Below are positions 30,374-64,000 of a stretch of 64,000 bases of DNA, in pieces; position 1 is the first letter of the stretch; each line of letters starts with the position of its first letter. The stretch spans positions 6,418,251-6,482,250 of the forward strand of contig OX637351.1 in the NCBI GenBank assembly GCA_951799405.1, given 5' to 3'. The translations under genes were made by a program, and so were the position numbers. This DNA is from Agapetus fuscipes (Eukaryota; Arthropoda; Insecta; Trichoptera; Glossosomatidae). A model generated the notes under the pieces. That model had not been told where the DNA came from, ran no database searches, and saw only the letters and a program-made list of their open reading frames with translations.

Positions 30374-30984
30374 CATATTATACATATTTTGAAAATATTC
30401 TTTCTCAAATATTTCGTCAGAATAGCTCGACCTCTCGTCCCGCGCGTATGTACCAATGTTTACAAACAAAATCCAGGCAAGTATACTCTATTCAGATAGA
30501 TATAACATTTTACGTTTTTTGTTTTTTTGTAAAATAACTAATATATTTTTCTCTTTAGTGACGAGTATTTAAGTGAGTAAAATAATTGTTCAAAACCTAA
30601 TGGATATAAAATCTAGTTATGGAATGTGCGTATAATATTTTTTTTTTAAGTAATATTATTGTGATTTACTTGTTTTTATATAAAACAACAAGTGATAACA
30701 TGTGTTGAAAGTTTGTGATTTGTGTTCCTGGATAACTAATGAGTATACTTTTTCATAAATTTTGAAGTTTCATCAAGGTAGGAAATCAATTTATGTGTAA
30801 AAAAATAACCTCAAAAAAGTATTCCGTTCTGGCGGTGCGTATGTAGCAAATAAATTCAGAATCGAAAAGGTTAAAGGTATAACTGAGCAAGCACCAATGA
30901 ACTGACTTGAGAAAACATGGGCTTAACATTTTATAAGGTGTAACTTTTCATACCAAGTGAACTGATCATAAGGAAGCACCCATG

Positions 30985-31275
30985 ACAATGATTTATTTGG
31001 TGAGCGCTGTTTTTGTGTGTATCACACCTCAAGAGCCCTTTGCGAGCCTGGTCGTTGATGTAGAAAGCGCCAATTCTCACCCAGTTGCTGCAAGGCTGGA
31101 TGGCCCTTTATTGACCGACCTTTGGTAAAGGTTTAGGAATTTTTCACCCAGCGAAGAGCATATTTGAAAATATAAATGGTATTTTTGTTTTTGTGCTCCG
31201 CCGGGATTCGAAACGACAACCTTCCATTTACGAGTCAGAAGTGTTAAACACTAGACTACAGACTGGTTAGTTCAA
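30985..31275 (-). repeat. 5S/tRNA SINE without the 5S part
   Basis: Minus strand: tRNA-like part with B box (GTTTCGAATCCCGG), then the body with ATAAATGGT-like and GCGCTTTCTACATC sequence and the tail GCTCACCAAATAAATCAT. The 5S-derived head is absent. Confidence 0.75.
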
Positions 31276-31580
31276 TACGTCACTTATTCAGTTTTACCTT
31301 TAAGGTGTCAAAATGAAGTAAGATACGGGGACTATTTTTTTAATACAACCAAACAGATTTTCAATGCGTATTATATTGAACTTTTCTCTGTTTTCAAAAG
31401 AGCAGTTTCTTATTTTGAAGAGATTAACACCTCGATTACAAAAAAAGGGAAATTATTGTAGTTCACAAAACATTGTCATGCAAAAATGATTGGCATATTT
31501 TTTATTAAAATACACCACCAAAAGAAAAATTCAATTCACCAATGTATCGCTGGTCAGAAAAAGGTTTCACCATTTTCAAT
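31276..31580. other. Gap, no gene
   Basis: AT-rich. On the minus strand AATAAA at about 31500 could serve as polyadenylation signal of the gene ending at 31789. Confidence 0.4.
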
Positions 31581-31735
31581 CAATAATTCATCACGAATTA
31601 TAAATCAATTATTACCCAATGACATTTGTTAACTCAAAGTTAACCAGCTGGCCAAACAGTGATCGAACCGGCACTATTGTATTTCAAACATACGCACAGG
31701 ATTATCCTCCTTGACCGTTTGGCCATAGCACAAAC
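31581..31735 (-). repeat. SINE-D, diverged
   Basis: Minus strand reads GGCCAAACGGTCAAGGAGGA...GTTCGATCACTGTTTGGCCA and TTAACTTTGAGTTAACAAAT; aligned by eye with 44330-44579. Confidence 0.55.
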
Positions 31736-31788
31736 AACGTGCAAACTGAAATGAAATTTGTTCCAAGATAAAACAAACGATAACAGAA

Positions 31789-31932
31789 TCACTCTCCGTC
31801 CTTGACGCCGTTGACGTTCTCAGCTTCCTCCAGGAGATCGGAGATGGCGGTGAACAGCGCTGATGTAGTGGGAGGTTTGTCTATGGTGCTCATGTCGCTC
31901 AGCGTGTCTATGGTCTTCCTGGTCCCGAGGAA
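31789..31932 (-). CDS. Exon 2 (last) of the unknown two-exon gene
   Basis: 47 codons plus TGA. Acceptor AG at 31934-31933. The translated piece TALFTAISDLLEEAENV-like (SALFTAISDLLEEAENVNG) is helical and acidic. Confidence 0.58.
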   Translation of the reverse strand, partial: FLGTRKTIDTLSDMSTIDKPPTTSALFTAISDLLEEAENVNGVKDGE

Positions 31933-34038
31933 CTGAAATCATTGTAAACAAAGAATTGAAATTAAATTATACAAAGACGCGTGCCCTTGGTATACAACAT
32001 TGGGCAAACTACCACATATGTATGCCCACGAGCAGACAATTGCACTAGAACCTCGTTAATCAGAACACCTAAAAACACGAGAGGGTTTCAAAATAACGGG
32101 GTGTCTGAATTATAGTATGGGACAAATTCTATGGAGGTGAAAAATAAAAATAAATGGATTTGTTTATGCTTTAAGTATTTAGTTGTTTGATTTATTTGAG
32201 TTATCCCAAAACAACAAATAAACTGTTATTACGCGGAACATTCTAGAGCACTGAGCGCAGCGCACACGTGCGCTCAAGGCTACGAGTGCGGGCGAACTAA
32301 TGAAATTCGTGCAGGTACCAGATCGTTTGGATTACCGCAATCAACAGATTAGGCAGGGTTCAGACTAGCGCGGCTCTACTGTATAAGTTCATGCTTACAC
32401 TCTTACACATGCCGCATGTGAACATTCAAAATAAAAACCCACATCTCAAATGAACATAAGCCTTGCAACTCTTGCCGATCTTTCCTGAAATAGGGTTGAC
32501 ATTGGTTGATGTCCAGTCTATAGCTCAGGTGGTAGAGTGCTTGCATTCCATGCCGAAAGCTCGGGTTCGAATCCCACCGAGGCGAGGGTGTCAGAAATGA
32601 TTTCCCGTTTTGGTGTTTATTTCAAACCCCAAAATAAAATACCGGCAAGGTTTACTCAGCCTTCACAAGAAATGAGTACCAGCACTCTCGGGAGCTGGGA
32701 AACCTCCACTTCAACTGAAGTGGTTGGCGTAAGGCCGGCCCTCTCACCTGTAAAAATAAATAGGTTCAACTCGCCACATGCGACCACTTCGGGGATAACG
32801 CGGCAAGAAGTTACACTATATGTGTAGCTTAGTTGCATTTGCGTTTTTTGGCAAAGTGAAGCATTTTTTACAGAATGAGTGGTCAACCTCATGCTAACTT
32901 CTTATTGGTCAAGGAACAGTAGTAACAAAAAAAAATTAAAAACTCTACGATATTAGAGTTTTAGGTTAACACGACCAGCAGTAGATAATGAAGAGTTGCT
33001 TTCCAGGATCTGTTAGAGTAATCTATTGGAGCTGGAGGTTCAAGACATTTCACCCATGTCTGCAATGGGCTTCTTCAGCGTCAAGTTGATGATGAACCAG
33101 ATTTTTTTCTTCTTTTCTTAAAAGTTTCATCTTCACGCTGAACGAGCCCATCGCAGACATGGGCGAAACATACTTAGCTCCAGGGCTGGAAGTCTCATCA
33201 CAGTAATTTTTACCTACCAAATATTGGTAATATTTGTAGAAAGACCTGTCAATCCAAGATAGCCACAAGTGAACAGCTGATCTTCTGACAGTCTTCATAC
33301 AAATATTACCAAAATTCGATAGGTATGATCTGCCGTGGTGTTGAGACTTCCAGCTCAGCTCTGATACCTACAACAAATCCCGGAACGCAATTCTTCAAAT
33401 CTAAAGAAATAAATGAAAAGGCTTACCTGTGATAGATCCGATATGAGTGATATGACTTGAGTCATGTTGCTTTCAAATTTGGCGTCTCTTTCGCTGTTCC
33501 GCAGCTCCTCGTTGATTTCAACATGGTCAAAATTTGATTTCAATTTATTCAAGGACTTCACACATTTCTCCAGCGTCACATTCGCGTCTTCCGCATCTTT
33601 TCTTCTCACAGCCTCAACAGGTATCTTGTCCACAGCCTTGAAGTCACTTCGAATAATCTCCAAATGGCTTCTAGCAAATTCTATGTCTCTCAACGTTTTC
33701 GCCATTGCTTTCTCGTCCATGTCCAAAATGTCAACTTTCCTATTCAATATACTCTCGAATCTTCCATCTGTTATGTTCTCCAATGGATCATCTGAGTTTT
33801 CAGCAGCAGGAGAACACGTTTCCAAGTCTCTGCATTTTGAATATAGCGACTTTATTTCTTCCAACATTTTTTGGTACTCCATGTCGGTGGCTTGCATGTT
33901 GTCGAACAATGTAAGGGAACTAATCAATTCTTTGGTTGAAGACACGACCGAAGAGATGGATGAAAATAACTCCGTTTTATTTTGCATCATTTTGTAATTG
34001 ATTTGTGAAATTACAAACCACGATGCCCGAAAATTCAC
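31789..34038 (-). CDS. Two-exon gene of unknown function, helical protein of about 251 residues
   Basis: Exon 1 (34038-33427) ends ...ISDLSQ and is followed by a consensus donor CAG|GTAAGC. Exon 2 (31932-31789) follows an acceptor TGATTTCAG and reads FLGTRKTIDTLSDMSTIDKP to a TGA stop. Both junctions are phase 0, so they join without changing frame. Charged, heptad-like sequence (EEIKSLYSKCRDLE, LEKCVKSLNKLKSNFDHVEI) predicts coiled coils; there is no signal peptide, membrane segment or catalytic motif. The first Met (34038) or the Met-Met pair 16 residues later could be the start. I do not recognise the family. The 1.5-kb intron holds five repeats. It is divergent from dynamin. Confidence 0.6.
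32043..32381 (+). mobile_element. Tigger/pogo-like MITE, degenerate
   Basis: Left end CACTAGAACCTCGTTAATCA; right end on the minus strand CAGTAGAGCCGCGCTAGTCT, followed by TA. Both are variants of the terminal repeat seen at 1411-1434. No coding sequence. It lies in the intron of the minus-strand gene. Confidence 0.55.
32392..32926 (-). repeat. SB repeat split by a SINE-A
   Basis: 32392-32507 and 32848-32926 are the two parts of one SB copy (…GTTGACATTGG | TTGGCAAAGTG…). The SINE-A between them is therefore younger. Confidence 0.7.
32511..32845 (+). repeat. SINE-A, full length reference copy
   Basis: A box TATAGCTCAGGTGGTAGAG, B box GGTTCGAATCC (about 32565), body beginning GAGGGTGTCAGAAATG, 3' end GTAGCTTAGTTGCATT. 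The CTTCAACTGAAG pair near 32712 makes a short hairpin. This is the best copy for a consensus. Confidence 0.85.
33055..33164. repeat. Imperfect hairpin, arms about 38 bp
   Basis: CATGTCTGCAATGGGCTTCT at 33056 is matched by AGCCCATCGCAGACATG at about 33147 in inverted orientation; the arms continue through TTCAGCGT(C/G)AAG. The loop is pyrimidine-rich. Confidence 0.6.
33177..33360. mobile_element. Foldback MITE FB-1, copy 1
   Basis: GCTGGAAGTCTCATCACAGT at the left is matched by TGTTGAGACTTCCAGCTC at the right. Inside, CAAATATTGGTAATATTTGT and ACAAATATTACCAAAATTC are inverted too. Shared with 53345-53660 and a fragment at 58690-58745. Confidence 0.65.
33427..34038 (-). CDS. Exon 1 of the unknown two-exon gene
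   Basis: 204 codons, no stop, richer in G/C than the flanks. Donor GTAAGC at 33426-33421. Confidence 0.6.
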
Positions 34039-34788
34039 AAAATCAGTTGACGGTTTTTGACGCTACCGGAAACAACCGGAAATGCAGTGTCCAAAGCTAA
34101 CAACTTGACGTTTACGTTTTGCAAAAAATGTAAAGAAACTAAAACGCTCGCAAAAACGCTATTAGAAATTGTATAAACGCTAACGTTAAGTTTTCAAGTA
34201 AAAAACTTGGGGTCTTGGGGTGGAGTTTTATTTTGAAAATAATAATGGTCACAATAATGAAGCTAGCAGCAAAAACAAACGAGTAGGGAAAAAAACGTGG
34301 TAGGTACATAAAGTAAATCCTTTTGTATAGTTTGCGTAAAGAAGCTTGGTATTATGTTTCACTGTTTCATTTTAAACAACAAGTTTGAATTTATAATCCA
34401 GCTACAAGTAGTTACTAGCAACCTTATTGATAAGATAATTATTTTGTTTTTAGTTCTTTTTCTTGGAGCTTAAATTTAGCGTAGTATTTTATCAGCCGCA
34501 AAAGGATTTAGTCCGGCTCGCAGACGCCAATAAAAAAAAATGTTTTAGATATTGAGAACGGAAAGATCGGCCGCGCGAACAAGCAACGTACAACTTAATT
34601 ATTTTTGTAAAAAAAGATTAGAAATGCTTTTACACACTGTTTCCAAGTCTAAATTTTTAAAAAAAAATCCACCGTGGGTAACAAGTCATCTAGGTTGGCC
34701 CGCCATACCACCTCAAAATTCCAAAACGGCCCTTGGGTAAAATGAGCTACAATACAAAACAACAATATTCTTACATTTTCGTTTCAAC
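34039..34788. other. Upstream region of the minus-strand gene
   Basis: No repeats recognised. Should include the promoter of the minus-strand gene; no clear TATA box can be singled out in this AT-rich sequence. Confidence 0.35.
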
Positions 34789-34796
34789 CTCTAAAA

Positions 34797-35143
34797 CAAG
34801 GGTGCCCATACTTTTTCTTGAGGAGATCGAATTAGCAAAAATTTATGAATAGGAGATCGACATATATTATACTTTTGACCATAAAAATTCTGTTGAGGGG
34901 GGGAGGTAGGCACGCAATTTTAGAAATATATTTTGTCCATAAATATAACACGGGGGGATAGGCACGCAATTTTAAAAATATATTTTGTCCATAAAAATTC
35001 TGTTGACGGGGGAGGGGGGGGGGGGGGTAGGCACGCAATTTTAGAAATTCATTTTGTCCATAAAAATTCTGTTGACCGTGGAGGGGGGGGAGGGGGGGAT
35101 TTTTCAGTATTATCCTCGGCGATCGACCGTTTGGGCACCACTG
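34797..35143 (+). mobile_element. hAT-N2 (347 bp), non-autonomous, with internal G-rich minisatellite
   Basis: Starts CAAGGGTGCCCATACTTTTT and ends GTTTGGGCACCACTG, the common hAT terminus. The flanks CTCTAAAA (34789-34796) and CTTTAAAA (35144-35151) form an 8-bp target duplication with one mismatch. Inside lie about four units of AGGCACGCAATTTTAGAAAT plus a run of 6-14 G. Confidence 0.8.
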
Positions 35144-35151
35144 CTTTAAAA

Positions 35152-37380
35152 CATATCATTTATAATTTTTGAAACACAAACACATCAAAAGCTTGAATAA
35201 TATTGAACTTAACATTTCTATAAGCACTTGGTTATGAGGTTTATATTATCAGCCATTGTGTCCTGCTACTTCGTAATTTTATATTTATTTTACTTTTATA
35301 TACTAAAAAATATACTACACTACAAAAGAATGAAAGGCATCTTGACTGAAAAACAAAGCATCAAATCAATTTTCATATCAGCAGCAATATAAAAAAATAG
35401 CCATATGTAACGATCGATGATCTTTTATAGGAGATAGATTAAAAACGAAGAAGGTATATTTCAGATTTGGAAGTAGGTGCCATTTTTAATGAGAGCGTAA
35501 TATTTTTGAATTTGGAACTTTATTCTCGGAAAGCAAACGTAGTCTTGTTTTGAGACTGCAGTCATTAGAAACAAACAAAAAAAAAACAACAAAATATTTG
35601 TAGACATTTGCCCCGGCAACCCGGCTGGGTGACCATACAATTTTGCCGAGTCAATTCACATGAGGACCTTATAATAAAATAGTTATAGAACGACGTAGTA
35701 TGTACATCTGTCTCAGTAGGTACCATGCGCAGTTGCTGTTTGGATTTGGGTGCATTTTAATGTACTTGCTTGATTGTGATTATTCAAAAACGCAAAAATG
35801 ATCATTGACCTGCCATTTAGCGGCTACGTCATCTTCCTCTTCGTTTTGTTTAGTGTACAAGCTTTAACCGTCATCCTGATGTTGATTCTCTAGGTATGAA
35901 TCCATAATTTTGTCAGAATATGGAGCATCTTTCAATGAAAACTTCCATGTCCTATATACGAAATGCGCAAGACGAAATATATTGATTTTGCTGACATTCA
36001 TGGTTAAATTATTATCAAATTGAAACTAAACATTTAAAGCAAAGAGTTGATTTGGAATTGTCATACAATAGTATTATTTCACTATTTTAATGTTTTCTAG
36101 TTCTTACGTTTTTAATTAAATTTAACACTGTAAAAAATAATGCTGATTTTGAAGGTTCGGTTGATATTATATAAATGCGTACTAGGGCTGTTTTAACAAA
36201 AATAAAACATAAATATTGTGCAAATAATTGAATGTACTTCAACTATCTTGGTTCAGCCTATTTTGAAATCGAGTTGTAAATTTTGAGAATCAAATTTAAA
36301 AGAAACCCCTAAAAAATCTACTTTCTTATTATTTGAAGAAGAGTAGGTACATGATATTGCGTAATAATTATATGACGTTACTTTCAGTTAGAAATCAAAA
36401 GATGAATGTCAATTTATTAAGAAAGTTGATCAATTTATTGAACAAGTTTCTATAATGATTTCATATTTGTAAATTAGGTTTTAACAAGATGGTTTTGGGT
36501 TTTAAAAATGTAAATTTCGGACATCCCTACATCCCTACTCCATAATGATTTTTCTTTCGGGAAGTCGAGAGAGCTGATAAAATACTTGCATCTCTTTTTT
36601 ATCGTTACAGATTTGGTGGAACGAGTGAGACAGAGCATCAGCTGCGCAGCTTGGATCGGTATTTTCAATGCCGCGCATGCGCCGTCGCCATCACACCCGG
36701 AAAAGTCGGACCTACCTATCGTTATAAAGAGCTTTGACTGCTCTTATAAGTAGAGGCGCTAATATCTCAGTTTGACTAAAGGATCGTGCGTCTTAATCAC
36801 CATTTTTGTTCAATTATGGGTCAATGAAGGCAGATATTAGGAAATATTAAATACAGGAATCTGTAAAACTTATAATTTCACTGGTTAATGAAATTTTGTT
36901 TAAATCGCCGTGTCTAATTCATGGTCAAATTATAAAGTGAAATATTATTACTACGCTCGCTCTGCATGTAGCAAAACCCAGCCATTTCCGTACTTCCCCC
37001 CAGAGCAGATTCCACGCGGAGTTAAAAAGTTTGTCTTCGATCTAAAAACGTGAACTATTCAGTAAAAAGGACATTATATTCCATCGCTGCAAGTTGTATT
37101 CGTAGAGAAGGTAATATTACACTTATTATTATATGGTGAAGTTCATTTCAAACATCGGATACGATATTTTATCATATTGTTTTTTTGCAGGTGGGATGTT
37201 TTTCTCGACCAGAAAAATTCAAGCCGCAGGTGAAAGCGGTCCAGGAAGTGTCTCAACTTGAACCAATGTACGTGTTTTGCCGCTTCCACTCCGAAGAAAT
37301 TTTATAAGAAATCCGCCGGGAAGATTATATGGACCGCTACTCATAAAATGACATGGGTATTGTTATTTTATTCATTTGCT
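35152..37380. other. Intergenic gap, no gene supported
   Basis: No long frame and no family repeat. An acceptor-like TTTTTTTGCAG at about 37190 precedes a more GC-balanced stretch (to 37340) that might be a non-coding exon upstream of dynamin. This is a guess. Confidence 0.35.
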
Positions 37381-37383
37381 GAA

Positions 37384-37472
37384 CGCTGTTTATGTTCTCC
37401 GCTGGGAACCGAACTCAAGACCTTCGCATATTGAGTCTGTGGCGTCAACCACTAGACTATACAGCCGTGAAA
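37384..37472 (-). repeat. tRNA-like SINE fragment
   Basis: Minus strand: TATAGTCTAGTGGTTGACGC, then GAGTTCGGTTCCCAGCGGAG, i.e. A- and B-box-like blocks at tRNA spacing. Related to, but distinct from, the tRNA part of the 5S/tRNA SINE. Confidence 0.5.
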
Positions 37473-38291
37473 AATGTGAAAAAATGTTTTGTGATTTTGT
37501 TGTGTTGTGATTTGGAGAAAAGTGTCAAAATAAATCATTGTTACTATAATAATTGCTTCCCAAGGTCCAAAAATTCTTTAAATAAGGATATTTTGATTGA
37601 AAATTGCAAAGATGAATTAAAATTTTGAGTCCGCATCTCATGCACATGCGCAAGCAACCATATTATGTTGGTTAATTGCAATTATTATACCCATATAAGG
37701 AAAGTAATTTAATAATTTGGCCGCCTTTCCCTCAATTGGCATAATTCAACCATTTTTTTTAGATGATAATTATGTTGTCAACCTCACTGACCTGCCAATC
37801 AATAACTTTAGTACCAAAATAGAAAACTGTCTTAAACTATTCCTAAGTAAGTACATACTTTATGTTATATTTCTGATACAACAATAGATTTAAAAAAAAA
37901 CATAATAATTTCTGTATCTGATCTTGTATCTTATCTGCCAATAAATAAAACACGTAAATATTCACTTTTTGTTTTATTTTTTGTACGAAATGGGAGTAGG
38001 TATGGAATAATAATATGAAATAATATTATAGGAGCATGGCATAGCGCGTGTGTATAAGTGCACTAACACACTCACACGTACACACACGTCGTGGTTAATG
38101 CTCTTAACACTACGTGATGCTAGTATCTCGATAAAACCGGAAATACAAAGAAATATTAGGAACTCAGCTCTCTATATACCTATACTCTGTGGTCGCCATT
38201 TCTCCATATTGAAGTATTGAACATCGGTACATGACCGTCGCGATATCGGGCTGATTATTTGTGAAAGACTTTTCCGCTAAACCGACGCAAA
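37473..38291 (+). promoter_or_regulatory. Dynamin upstream region and 5' UTR
   Basis: The 130 bp before the start codon are richer in G/C (TATCGGGCTGATTATTTGTG...) and probably hold the 5' UTR; the start codon context is GCAAAATG. TCTATATACC at about 38171 is a possible TATA-like element. No proof of the start site. Confidence 0.35.
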
Positions 38292-63105
<24,814 letters not shown>

Positions 63106-63896
63106 GTAACTCACATTTAATATTGGTCACACTTTTTAAATTTGCTATAAATTTATAAAAACACTATTTTAATTTACTTAACCTCTCAAGCGCCAGCGAT
63201 TTTCTGCCTAATCTAGCCATCCAACTCGTGGTTTTTTAAATTAAATATCTCCAAAGATACAAAACATATCCCTGTGGGTTTTTTTTATCTCAAAAAACAG
63301 TGAAATAAAGCTTTTTTAGTGCCTACCAAAACAAAAAAAACTTTTGTGAAATTATAATTATACTCCATCATAATTTAGATTATGGAAAAAAGATGGAGAT
63401 TCTAAAAATAGAAATACCTCATTAGTATGCATAGGCATGAAATCCAAATACATCGCAAAAAATAGAAGGAAGTGACCCTTTTTATTTACACAAAGATTTT
63501 TTTTGAGTGTGTAAGTGTTCTTATGTCAACAAATTGTGGAATTCGGCTTTTTTAAGAGTCCATTTTAAAGGTCAACTTAAACATTGTATTTTAAATACCT
63601 AAAAACAAAAATGAATGCTTTGAATTTATTGATGGATGGTTCTACCCAATAGCAGAACTTCACGCGATTTTCGATCTTATTGCTGTGTAAAAACTAAAGA
63701 AAAATGAAAAAAATCGCGATTAGTACTATGGGCCGCCAAAAGGCGTTCCGGCACTGGAGGATTTTTTTTACTTTTTTACAATTTTTTTTATTCCTCAATG
63801 AAATATAGACGATTTTATTTGTTTGTAAATTATAAATAACTTCACTGTTTAGTAATTGAAATTTTTGGATATTAGTAAAACTATTGTGAAGGAATC
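63106..63896. other. Start of dynamin intron 8
   Basis: No gene. TTAACCTCTCAAGCGCCAGC at about 63179 looks like the left end of a TTAA-type (piggyBac) element, but I found no matching right end in the window. Confidence 0.35.
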
Positions 63897-64000
63897 TCTA
63901 TAATTTAAGTTGCAAAGATATGCTAACATTCAAAACTCATATCAAATGCATGCCCACAAACAGACACGTGTAATTTGCGCTTAAAAATGCCAAATGTGTA
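63897..64000 (-). repeat. SB repeat, cut by window end
   Basis: TATAATTTAAGTTGCAAAGA to AAATGCCAAATGTG; the 5' half lies beyond the window. Confidence 0.7.

Larger units (their letters stand above)
29071..30874 (+). mobile_element. piggyBac-type MITE PB-N1, copy 2, split by a hAT element
   Basis: TTAA at 29071-29074 and 30871-30874. Outside the nested element the sequence follows copy 1 (20109-20781) closely, with a few substitutions and one small deletion near 30775. Confidence 0.85.

Noticed and set aside
33464..33997. 177-residue frame on the + strand
   Set aside because: It is the antisense shadow of exon 1 of the minus-strand gene, which has proper splice sites and protein-like composition.
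63179..63896. Third piggyBac-type MITE starting TTAACCTCTCAAGCGCC
   Set aside because: No matching right end with TTAA was found before the window ends, so I cannot support the element.

Overview
The window looks like nuclear DNA from an arthropod, probably an insect. By eye it is AT-rich, its host genes have GT-AG introns from about 0.27 to 16.7 kb, it carries a short run of the insect-type telomere repeat TTAGG, and most of it is transposable-element (TE) sequence. I could not fix the species from sequence alone.

Only two ordinary host genes are supported. The first is the 5' part of a dynamin gene (shibire-like) on the + strand. Eight coding exons between 38292 and 63105 join in frame to 447 codons covering the whole GTPase domain and the start of the stalk; the gene runs off the right edge. 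The second, on the - strand, is a two-exon gene at 34038-31789 of about 251 residues, mostly helical, which I do not recognise. The two genes are divergent, with about 4.2 kb between their starts.

Layout. 1-1434: right half of a Tigger/pogo element. 3.8-8.3 kb: a MITE, a tRNA-derived SINE head, a frameshifted Transib (RAG1-related) transposase with a real-looking intron, two hairpins and a SINE body. 8.9-14.5 kb: a Ty3/gypsy retrotransposon whose two 233-bp LTRs look identical and which has a 5-bp target duplication, but a 567-bp internal duplication separates gag from a full pol frame. 15-20 kb: relics of LINE ORF1, a P-type transposase, an internally deleted piggyBac, and LINE C-termini. 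20-23.4 kb: a duplicated block with a 76-78-bp minisatellite. 24-31 kb: LINE remains, SINEs, piggyBac-type MITEs and a hAT-type non-autonomous element with clear nesting. 31.8-34.0 kb: the - strand gene. 38.3-63.1 kb: dynamin, whose introns are packed with repeats.

Four short interspersed families dominate. (1) SB, about 250 bp, at least 25 copies, with an (ATCTA)n-like tail; it also forms the 3' end of an RTE-like LINE. (2) SINE-A, with a tRNA-type head. (3) A SINE whose fullest copies join a 5S rRNA-derived head to a tRNA-type promoter (SINE3 type). (4) SINE-D, another tRNA-type family, which was carried inside a hAT element. Family names (SB, SINE-A, SINE-D, hAT-N1 and so on) are local labels, not database names. 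The nested insertions give a relative order of events in several places, and one TE/exon duplication in dynamin intron 6 made extra copies of a 5' splice site.
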